The notes beneath the pieces were generated by a model that searched no databases, had not been told where the DNA came from, and worked only from the letters and a program-made list of their open reading frames with translations. Shown piece after piece: positions 55,539 to 64,000 of a stretch of DNA of 64,000 nucleotides (position 1 is the first letter of the stretch; every line of letters begins with the position of its first letter). Both the position numbers and the translations under genes were made by a program. The stretch comes from Tetrastigma voinierianum (lineage: Eukaryota; Streptophyta; Magnoliopsida; Vitales; Vitaceae), in assembly GCA_016808115.1 (NCBI GenBank), contig JAEQBH010000996.1:1-64000 (forward strand), given 5' to 3'.

Positions 55539-57480
55539 TATAGCGCCCCAAACCGGGGGTAGTTGACTACCGTCGACCGCAGGAATCTGAAGTGGATCTT
55601 CGGGTTACGGCGCCGCCAAAATCGAGCGAGTACCAGCATGCGTGAGCTCTCTGAAAACCGGTCTGCCGCATGCTCGCATCCCCAAACGGTCAATATAATC
55701 CGGCAGCCAATTATAACGTAAACGGGCGTAAACAATACTCGTCACAATATCTACGTATGGTCGTATGTCCGATAGTTAGGTTGAATGTTTTACTCTTATC
55801 TGACATATATTAAAATACGAATTTTAACCCTGTATAACGTCATCAGCCCATGGCCGACTTCTTCTTATCTGGAGTCCACCAGGGCCAGTGGTCATACCAT
55901 ACAGCTCCTGTACACAGCAAATAGCCATCCCTCGGCTTGAGGTGTTTAATGCTCATTAGTGGAATCGCCACTAAGTGGGCTACTCTCCACCTAAGTGCGG
56001 TCTGATAATTCCAAAATAAACATACATTCAAGCAAATGCATGATCCTACTTGAATGTCTACATGACCATTCCAGTCCGGTCACTCCATAGACTCTCTCAC
56101 ACTCGCCTAAGCCTCATATGAGAATTATTGTTTTTTATTAGTTTGTGAATGACCCTCAGAATATGTATATATCAATTGGGCCGCTCAGACGATTGATATA
56201 TTATTTATGTGTGGACACCCTAGATGAATATCAATTGGGCGCTCAGACGATTGATATTTTTAATTTTTGGACTACCTCAGATAATTAATATTTTAGACTA
56301 CCCTCCAGAACCATTTTCTCTAGGCTCATTCGTACACTCCCTCCTATAGTCCACAGGTATCCAGTTACATATGGAATGCATGTAATACCCAGTCGTCAGT
56401 CTAATCGCATACAAATATGTAAACATGCACATATCACATAATATCCAATCACCACAATCATGTCATATAATTAATCAATTCATACATCAAAATTAGCTCA
56501 CTTGGGCTAATGATCAAACACGAGCAATTCAACTTTGAATCTTTCGATCAAGCATTTTTCACACAGTATATTTTTTTCGTGTCACTATTCCTAGGAGCAG
56601 TAAAACCACAGGGCTTCACGGTTCTGACACTCAACAATTCATCGGTTCACTTTGAACCCGCATTCGACCATTCCGGCCTTTTCCAAACCAATACATGGTT
56701 ATGCAAATCACCCAATTTGACAGCAATCCAGCGTGGCGATCCAAGGCTCTTTCGATAAGGTCTTTCGAAAATTCATATCGATTAAATTCACGAGTTTGGG
56801 GCCGTCAACAACTACTGGCGACTCATTCAGCTCAAACATTTGCAAAGTATTTAAAAGATGGAATAAAACGCAAGTAGGGAAACCCCTACCTCTGGAGTTT
56901 GAAAACTCCTAAATCTGAAATACCATTGAGCCTATAGGGTAGGAGTTCTCCTTCTTGTCCGGCGTCGGCGGTCGGATCGCGTATTTTAGAGAATGAAGAC
57001 TCTCTCTCGCTAAAATTCTCGTTTCGTTTAAATGGAACCTCCCCACAGTATCCACGTTTTCTCACATCTTTTTAATTTGAGAAGAAGAATACTATTCATT
57101 ATCTTGACTTTATCAACTTAAATCAATTTGAAATAGTAATTTGTCGGCCCGTTTCAGGTTGACGTTATTTATACCGTGTCAGTTTTCATCGTTTTCTCTC
57201 TTCGTACCATGGCACATGGTATGTGTTATGCTCTTGACTTCGTCGCGCCGAAAATCTTTTCTGGCACGAAACGCGATGCCTCGGCGTGTCGACTTTCAAA
57301 CTATCACCGAATTTTATGAAATTTCACGTCTTAGCTAGATTTATGAGAACGATTCAAGCGGTGAAATCCACGTTAAATATCAGAGATACGAAAGTAGCGA
57401 TTTTTAGCGAGTGGCTTTATGTCCAGTGCGATTTCGCAATTTTTCGAAATTGGAATTTTACCGAATGCTTCTGAAAACGT
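55539..57480. repeat. Probable solo LTR, chromovirus-like
   Basis: Begins TATAGCGCCCCAAACC, which looks like a decayed TGTAGCGCCCC LTR end. It then changes to GC-richer text with phrases typical of such LTRs (CACTCCATAGACTCTC, CATGCACATATCACATAA) and ends in a leader-like part (56,880-57,060). I could not find the right end or a target duplication, so limits and orientation are uncertain. The plus-strand frames in it (56,510-56,877, 57,141-57,474) have no recognisable domain. Confidence 0.35.
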
Positions 57481-58263
57481 CGATAATCATGTATGTGAAA
57501 TCTGATTGATGGTTGAATCGTATCAATTCTCTTTGTTTTTAACAATTTTTTACTTACATAACTTTGTCAACACTTTTCATTATAAGTAGTTATTAATAAG
57601 GTACAAATGCTCCCAGGTTTTCAAAGTACAGTATTATTGTTAATAGCTTCCACTTTTTCCTCCTCTCTCTCTCTCTCTCCCCTCTCCTCCCCCCTCCCCT
57701 CCTCCTAAGTGGGAAAACCTTGGTCCCTGCAAAATTCCCATAACGCTGCAGCCACTATAGTTCACTCATATCCCTATCAAGTAGAAAAGGTTATAGATGG
57801 ACAAACGCCTGCTTAACATCTCATATACTCGGAGTTTCAAGCCTAATTGCATTTTTTTAATGGAAGAGGCATGAGTGAGTTATAGTAGTAAATATTAAAG
57901 GTATCTTGGGACCTATAAAAATTTCAAGGTAAAATGTGACATGTGTGACAACTTGAAGAGCGTTTGTGCACCTTATCCCATGTCACATTGAAATAAATCC
58001 AATTGCCTCCCAATTTTACTGAGGTGGAATAAAGGCCTACCTACCGATTGACCTTCTTTATTTTTCTTAGGTACAAGAAAGAAAAATTAAAGATTTCTTA
58101 AGTTCTTTGTTATGTTGTTGGAATCTAAACTTTTTTTCTTCTTCTATATTATAGAATCTAAACAAGAAAATATCCAAGACGGGGTGGGACTAACTAATAC
58201 CTGAACCCGCCTCATACCCATCCTAGATTTGGAAAAAAAAACATCTCAAACTCGATTAAATTA
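57481..58263. other. Intergenic sequence with a polypyrimidine run
   Basis: No gene. 57,657-57,710 is pure C/T (TCTCTCTC then CCTCCCCTCC). 58,168-58,262 (ATATCCAAGACGGGGTGGGA ... ACATCTCAAACTCGATTAAA) is a repeat also present at 59,290-59,365 and serves as the insertion target of the TRIM-like element. Confidence 0.5.
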
Positions 58264-59104
58264 TGTTGGGAACATTCATAGACCCTTCCCACATTCACAT
58301 TGGTGTGATATTGTCCACTTTGGATCTAAGCCCTCATGGTTTTATTTTTGAGCTTTCCCCCCAAAAGGCCTTATACCAATTGGATGCTATCCATGCTTAT
58401 ATACTCATAAGTCTTCCAATTCTTAATCGATATGGGACATCGTGAGACTTTGGGTACACACCCCCAACAATTCTTCCCTCAATAAAGGTTCCACCGTGAG
58501 CCTCCCCTCAAATCAGGATTTCCTTCATTGCATTCTAGTACACGACTTACGTGAAGCACCATCTGTTAAGGGGGCCCACAATATCATTTTGTTCGATTTC
58601 CAATCTGTCGATTGCTTTGAATCTAGCTCTAATACCATTTATTGGAAACCTTCAAAGGCCCTTTCTACATCTACATCGTACGATATCGGGTCTAATTTGT
58701 GCTTAACCTTAAGGTTTTGTTTTTTGTGCTTTTCCCCTAAAAGGCCTCATACAAATTGGATATTGTTATCCATGCTTATATACTCATAAGTCTTCTCATT
58801 CATAACCGATATAGGACATTGCTAGGGGTCCCACCACATCAATTTGTTCAGTTTCTACCCACACAATTAAGCTTGAACCTTGCTCTGATACCATTTGTTG
58901 GGGACTTTCATAGATCATTTCCACATCCACATTGGTATGATATTGTCCACTTTAGACCTAAGCCCTGAAGGTTTTGTTTTTGAACTTTTCCCCCAAATGA
59001 CCTCGTACCAATTGGATGTTATTCATACTTATAATATACTCATAAATCTTCTCATTCTTAACGGATATGGGACATTGTGAGACTTTGGGTACACACTCTC
59101 AACA
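58264..59104 (-). mobile_element. TRIM-like element with three LTRs and two internal segments
   Basis: LTR units: L1 58,264-58,469 (TGTTGGG...CCCAACA, perfect 7-bp inverted ends), L2 about 58,638-58,815 (starts TATTGGA, decayed), L3 58,896-59,104 (TGTTGGG...CTCAACA). Each contains TGATATTGTCCACTTTGGA-like text, CCCTCATGGTTTT and CATGCTTATATACTCATAAG. Between units the minus strand has tRNA-Met primer sites: TGGTATTAGAGC (58,623-58,634) and TGGTATCAGAGC (58,882-58,893, exact), each next to the LTR on its right. The internal segments are only about 170 and 80 bases and non-coding. Terminal-repeat retrotransposons in miniature have this build and need another element's enzymes. Confidence 0.75.
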
Positions 59105-59575
59105 AATACTTACCTCAGTACCCATCTTATTAGGAGTAGAGCCCTAGAGGGTATCCAAAACCACCCATTACCATATATATTGGTACGCAGGCCTTTCACG
59201 GTAAAAAACCTAAATACAAACCACAGGCTTAGCAGTTAGACAATATTATACCAATGTATATGGATGGATCCATGAAATTTCCAACAAGAGAAGAAAAATA
59301 TCCTGACGGGGTGGAGCTAAATAATACCTATGAAAACATCTCAAACTGGATTAAATACATACCTTAGTACAGCTTTTAATATACGTATAAATCCAACCAA
59401 CTTGTAATGTGGAGCCCTATATGTCAGCATCATAATTTCTATGAAGGTTTTTCCCTCTAAACATTTAGAGCGGGGGGTTGGGGGAGGTCCCATTTCACTC
59501 GTTAGGTAGCAGGAAATTAATTCACTTGAATTCACTTACGTACGCAACTTCATGCAAACCCCTCCCACGAATCAT
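59105..59575. other. Upstream region of the PKS pseudogene
   Basis: Carries the second copy of the TRIM target repeat (59,290-59,365) and remnants of a GC-poor dispersed repeat (TACCATATATATTGGTA, 59,172-59,188, a palindrome). No gene. Confidence 0.45.
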
Positions 59576-59583
59576 TATAAATA
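59576..59583 (+). promoter_or_regulatory. TATA box of the PKS pseudogene
   Basis: TATAAATA, 94 bases before the ATG at 59,670. ACTTACGTACG (59,532) with an ACGT core lies upstream and could have been a light or MYB/bZIP-type element of this family; that is inference only. Confidence 0.55.
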
Positions 59584-59669
59584 TTCTTTTCCATTAACAG
59601 GAATCTCCACATTTCCTTTCCTTTCATTTCCTTTGCATATAATTTTGAGTTTCAGGCATAGTGTAGTCA

Positions 59670-61039
59670 ATGGCGAAGGTCGAGCGTTCCAAAGGTCTAG
59701 CCACTGTTCTGGCCATCGGCACAGCAGTTCCGGGCAACCGCTACTCCCAGGATCGTTTCCCTGATTCATATTTACCGGGCTTCATGAGCGAGGCCTCCAC
59801 CGAATTAAAAGAAAAGTTTAAGGGCATTCAAGTTCTAAATGATAAGGTGGTGAAATGCCTCCCTGTGTTTTGTGTGTATGTTCCACTTTGTGGTTGAACT
59901 TTTTTTCTATTCTAAGATACTCCTAACCTTTATTTCTATGGTTAGGGGCAAAGTGGAACATACGGGCAAAACTCGGGGAGGGGGGCATTTGTCCATCTTG
60001 TCTCCTGGGTAGAAAGCTATTTAAGTTCTTTATTTATATTTCTATCTTTTTACTAACAGGTGAAAAAACAACGATTAAAAATCGTCGCATGCATTTGAGT
60101 AAGAAAATTATTAATCAGAAGCCTGATATGTGGAGATATGGTGCCTCATCCTTGAGCGATCGTCTAGGCATTATGAATGAAGAGACACCAAAGCTTGGTG
60201 AGAAAGCAGCATTAGACGCCATCAAAGAATGGAAGCGACCCAAGTCTGAGATCACACACCTTCTATTTTGCACTAGCACGAGCTTACACATGCCATGTGC
60301 AGATTATCAACTTGCTAACCGCTTGGGCCTTAAAACCAACGGTTAAACGAGATGTTGTGCCTTCAAGGTTGCATTGGTGGGGCAAACTGCCCTTCGAAAA
60401 TTACAAAGATATGGCGGAGAATAATAAGAATGCTCGAGTTCTATAGTATGCTCTGAGATGATGTCACTAACTTTTTGTAAGCCTCACTCAGAATGTCTAG
60501 AAAGTCTCGCCCTTTATGGTGATGGGGCCGCAGCTGTTATTGTGGGATCAGATCCAAATACCCAAGAACGACCATTATTTGAATCCATTCCACAAGCCAG
60601 ATGATCATTCCCAATACAGAAAGTAAAATCCAAGGACATGTCCGTGAAATGGGCCTTGTTATTAGTATGGCACAAGATCTACCAACCAAAGTTTCTGACT
60701 ACATAGGGAAGTGCATGCCTGTAGCTTGTCTCCCAAATCCTGGTATTCTGATTGGAACTCGTTATTTTACATTGTTCACCCAAGTGGTCCTGCGATTCTT
60801 GATAAAATTGAAGAAAACTCAAATTAAGTAAGGAAAAGCTCAAAATGAGTCGAGAGGTGCTACGTGAGTATGGTAATACTGTAAGCTCATCTGTGTTCTT
60901 TGTTATGGATAAGATGAGAAAGGAGTCTATAGAGAAAAAAAAGTCCACAACAGGTGAAGGATTAAAGTGGGGTGTTTTGTTTGCACTTGGACCTGGAGTA
61001 ACAATGGAAACAGTTGTATTACGTAGCATTAAGAAGTAA
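59670..61039 (+). pseudogene. Chalcone-synthase-like type III polyketide synthase, broken copy
   Basis: The family condenses a CoA starter with malonyl-CoA in the cytosol to make chalcones, pyrones or related polyketides. Exon 1 (59,670-59,828): MAKVERSKGLATVLAIGTAV ... ELKEKFKGI. The family's single conserved intron splits a Cys codon here; the acceptor CTAACAG is present at 60,059 and exon 2 starts EKTTIKNRRMHL (60,060). The donor place reads ATTCAAGTTC without GT, so it seems lost. Exon 2 continues PKLGEKAALDAIKEWKRPKS and HLLFCTSTSLHMPCADYQLA to a stop at 60,344. Out of frame beyond it are LQGCIGG with the catalytic Cys (60,370-60,372), [26 protein letters not shown] with the catalytic His (60,777-60,779), and [10 protein letters not shown] with the catalytic Asn (60,874-60,876). 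It ends [17 protein letters not shown], with a stop at 61,037. The text between the Cys and the GDG motif and after position 300 is shortened. At least four frame lesions. The substrate type cannot be told. Confidence 0.9.
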
Positions 61040-61964
61040 AATCCCTTGAGTCATGACTCATTTAGTAGTGAAGCCTATAAGAGACTAGCTAAATAAGATC
61101 GAGAAAGATTATCAAAGAGTAGCAAAAATGTTTGCTTGTACTCATATTATGTATCTGCAATGTATCCTTCTTATTTAATGGAATGTTTGTTTACCTTTAA
61201 ATACCCATTCTAGCAATAGAATATTGAATCATTTCCCTAATTTGATATTATAAGAAAAAAAAATTGATATTATAAAACAACTATATAAAACTCTTTTTCC
61301 GACATTTCAAATTTGAGAAATAATTTGGAAATCCATTTTGAAGCTCCATCACAATCTTTTTTTGTAATTGAAGTTGGATTCTTCACTTTTAAGTTCGGTG
61401 AATATTAAGTTATGTTAGGTTTTAAGTAGAGCTCGGAATGTGGGTTGAGTCCGATGGACCACTTTGACCTACCAATTTGGTGGTTTTAGCTCTTAAAATG
61501 AGAATCTGAATAAGTCGGGGACAAAATTAGGGCCCCAGCCCACACAAATTAGGGCTGGCCTAGCTCAGCCAGATTTAATTTTTATATTAATTTAGATTAT
61601 AATTAAAAATATCAAAATATACCAAAAACCAAATTACTTTTTGTTTTATATAAAATCAAATAATAACTTTTAAAATACATTTGGACAAAGTCTTATTTTC
61701 AATTCTTAAAAAAACTTGATTTTTTTAAAAAGACTATTTATATTTTAAAGTTATTTTTCAAAATGTAAGCTTCTATTCATGCCTCAACATGATCAAGTCC
61801 AAGACCGATTAGATTCTCAAAAGCATCTATAAGTTGTTGTTTTCATTGTTGATGTCTAAGTGTTTCCTCTTTTGTTGTTTAATGTAGAATCACATTTCTT
61901 TTTATTTTAATAATATATAAATTATATTTATCGATTATTAATCCGACCAATGAATCATGAACCA
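61040..61964. other. 3' flank of the PKS pseudogene, AT-rich
   Basis: No gene. TTATTTAATGGAATG (61,168) could lie near the old polyadenylation region. 61,430-61,570 (GGGTTGAGTCCGATGGACC, GGGCTGGCCTAGCTCAGCC) is a remnant of a dispersed repeat of unknown class. Confidence 0.4.
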
Positions 61965-62457
61965 GTATGATACGATCTCACATCAGTTCTACACTAAGTG
62001 GTACTTAAAGCTTGAGAGATTTTCCTACCTATTAGGTCGGTCTTTGGGGTTAGGCTCTCCGATTTTGCTTAAGGCCCTATCATTTGTGCTTTCATTAAGA
62101 GTCGGTATGTAGCGGGAGAGAGCTACTTGGAAAAGGGCTACCTAGTACCCCAAAGATGAGTCTAGAGTGAATAATATCCCGAGTGTGAACTACCTAGAGT
62201 GAATGTCGTCCACGTATGTCCGGTTTCTTAAGGGGTATGGAATGATATAATCTTATATCGGTTCTATAAGTAAAGAGTAGTACTTAAACTTGGCAGTTCT
62301 CCTACTTATTAGGCCGGTTTTTTGGCTCAATTTCAATAAAACATAAATGATAAGGCCTTAAGCCCAATCCAAAAGATCGGCCTAATATGTGGGAGAACAT
62401 CAAGTTTAAGTACTACTTTATACTCTTTTATGGAACCGATGTGTGATCGTATGACAG
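61965..62457. repeat. Dispersed repeat, family R1, copy 2, with an inverted unit
   Basis: Two direct copies of a block (GTACTTAAA...GAGATTTTCCTACCTATTAG at 62,006 and AGTACTTAAACTTGGCAGTT at 62,279) and a third copy in inverted orientation (62,361-62,455). Between direct copies: GTGCTTTCATTAAGAGTCGG and GAAAAGGGCTACCTAGTACC, as in family copy 1 (30,787-31,140). The last direct and the inverted copy form a hairpin with arms of about 90 bases. Confidence 0.6.
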
Positions 62458-62910
62458 TAATTTTTCAATTTAATGACCGATTAGATTATCATAAGCATCT
62501 ATAAATTGCGGTTTTCATTTAAAATCTTTTAATACAAATACGACTCACAAATTAAAGTTTGTAATGCTTTAATCCACACGAGTGTTACAAAAGAGACTAG
62601 CGTATGCGTTAGTTTTAAAACACAGCTACATAAAATGTTTTTTTTACCTAAACAAACTCTTTTTATCAAAAGCCGGAAATAATGCCCGTGCTTCAAAATT
62701 GTGTTCTTTCCGCTTTTCCCCCTTATTTTCCTCTCTATTTTCTTTACTAGGTACTTTCCGGATTCCAATTAGAGTTTTAGTTTTTTTTTTTTCTTTCCCT
62801 AATACTTTCTGAATTCTAAACCGAATCGAAGTCTTAGCAAAGTTAGAGGTTAACGTGGGCTCAATTGGGCTGGGCTAGGATTGAGGCCCAACATCTCACA
62901 TACTAAATGC
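62458..62910. other. Intergenic sequence
   Basis: No gene. 62,685-62,825 has T/C-rich runs. Nothing recognised apart from a short GGGCTCAATTGGGCTGGGC-like remnant near 62,860. Confidence 0.4.
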
Positions 62911-62913
62911 TAA

Positions 62914-63572
62914 GGGCATGTTTGTTTTCTGTTTTTGAAAACTATTTTATATTCTAAAAAATAAGTAAAATAGGAAAAACACTGTTGGTTTCTAGCTTTT
63001 TTTGCTCATGGAGAATTGAGAAAACACTAATTTTAGAGAAAAATAACAGTTTTCAGATAACTCTAAAATGGTGTTCCCTGTGTTTTCAAAAACAGGCCCT
63101 AAGGGTTTATTTGATTCCTGTTTTTAAAAGTTGTTTTCTATTTTAAAAAACAAATAGAACAAATAAAATAAGGAAAACACATTTGGTTCCAGTTTTTTTT
63201 AATAAACACAAAGAACACTAAAAACACTAAATTTAGAGAACAATACGCCTTATAGAGAACATAAAAATAGTGTTCTCTCAGATTTTCAAAATCGTCTCAA
63301 AATAATTTTCAAAAACATGAACCAAACAGGCCCTAAGGGTCTATTTGGTTCCTGTTTTTAAAAATTGTTTTTTATTCTTAAAAAACAAATAGAACAAAGA
63401 AAATAAAGAGAACAAGTTTGGTTCTTTTTTTTCTTTAATAAAAACAAAAAACACTAAAAACACTAAATTCAAAATAACAATAATAGCTTTTAGAGAACAT
63501 CGAAAATGGTGTTTCTTTGTTTTCAAAAACTATTTTCAAGAACAGTTTAAAAAAATAGGAACGAAACGCTCA
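62914..63572. mobile_element. Three head-to-tail Tourist-like MITEs
   Basis: Units 62,914-63,099, 63,103-63,333 and 63,337 to about 63,572. Each starts GGG(C/T)(A/T/C)T(G/A)TTTG(G/A)TT and the first two end in CAGGCCC, inverted repeats of each other (GGGTCTATTTGGTTCC versus GAACCAAACAGGCCC). The single triplet TAA lies before, between and between units (62,911, 63,100, 63,334), as expected for PIF/Harbinger target duplications. No coding capacity. The third right end is eroded (GAACGAAACGCTCA). Confidence 0.7.
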
Positions 63573-64000
63573 TCACGCTTAGCTCAAGTGGTAGAATCTC
63601 TACATTAAAACAACAGTATTTATTTGATTTCTTGAAAGCCCAAACTAGAAGAATTCTTGAAAGGGGCAGCCGGCCCATTTACGTTGAGGCCAATCTGTTG
63701 GGCCTCGACTAGGGGAGGGGGAATCATTGAACATACATTACATTAATTAATTAATTATTTTAGAAATGTGGACGAAATGTTAGATGGTATTTGTTGAGTT
63801 GTCGATACAAAATCAAAAGTGTTAAAAATTTTAGAAAACTATGCATTATCCATATTAATAGCAAAAATGATCGATTCAAGACCTATTACACATTTTATGA
63901 TCCAAAAATGTCTTAAATACATAAGATTTCATATCTACAATATATTAACGAATAGGATTCGGATTCGATATGGTAATTCTATCGGATCAAACTTTACCAT
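63573..64000. other. Intergenic sequence at the right edge
   Basis: CGCTTAGCTCAAGTGGTAGA (63,577-63,596) looks like the 5' part of a tRNA or SINE (A box TAGCTCAAGTGG) but no B box follows. The rest is AT-rich without features; ATTAATTAATTAATTA at 63,742. Confidence 0.4.

Noticed and set aside
56510..57474. Several plus-strand frames of 60-82 residues
   Set aside because: No motifs, no codon-use support; they lie in the probable solo LTR.
63577..63596. tRNA gene start (A box TAGCTCAAGTGG)
   Set aside because: No B box, no acceptor stem partner within 80 bases; at most a SINE head.
59670..64000. Polyketide biosynthetic gene cluster
   Set aside because: There is only one broken PKS and no other enzyme or regulator gene in the flanks.

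Overview
The window is nuclear plant DNA, most likely from a eudicot. It is AT-rich, packed with nested LTR retrotransposons and small non-autonomous elements, and the only host-type gene is a broken chalcone-synthase-like (type III polyketide synthase) copy at 59,670-61,039. There are no bacterial-style operons, no rRNA, no complete tRNA gene and no intact host gene. I cannot name the species.

Left third (1-30,786): a nest of Athila-type Ty3/gypsy elements. Element A (plus strand) enters from the left edge with its env-position ORF (943-2,786), a long 3' UTR, a polypurine tract and an LTR starting at 4,604. That LTR is interrupted at 6,309 by element B (plus strand, 6,310-17,884). B has two LTRs, a tRNA-Asp-type primer site, gag, protease, RT, RNase H, integrase and an env-position ORF. 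The A LTR appears to resume after B and runs into a four-fold reiterated primer-binding site (18,991-19,328). Element C (minus strand, 19,329-30,786) has the same gene order in reverse. Its gag is split by a solo LTR (25,811-27,747), and its own 3' LTR is missing.

Middle (30,787-57,480): small repeat families, then a 3.6-kb segmental duplication (32,211-35,842 and 51,048-54,562), both copies of which carry the same hAT-like MITE. Between the copies lie a solo LTR (37,191-38,821) and a complete but decayed Tekay/Del-type chromovirus on the minus strand (39,978-50,799). This chromovirus has LTRs of about 3 kb, a chromodomain and a 5-bp target duplication TTGGA. A further solo-LTR-like block lies at 55,539-57,480.

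Right end (57,481-64,000): a TRIM-like element with three LTRs and two primer sites, whose empty-site paralogue lies only 0.24 kb away; the type III PKS pseudogene; an inverted-repeat hairpin element; and three head-to-tail Tourist-like MITEs.

All coding regions are broken by frameshifts and stops, so no gene product is expected from this window. The most unusual signals are non-coding: (i) dozens of copies of an 8-bp palindrome GTCGCGAC and its CpG-decay variants at short, irregular spacing in LTRs and pre-ORF spacers of several Athila lineages; (ii) a reiterated LTR/primer-site junction; (iii) hairpins at LTR starts whose stems change between subfamilies; (iv) a conserved hairpin between pol and the env-position ORF. 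Some substitution clusters in the repeats do not look like normal decay and may be consensus errors.
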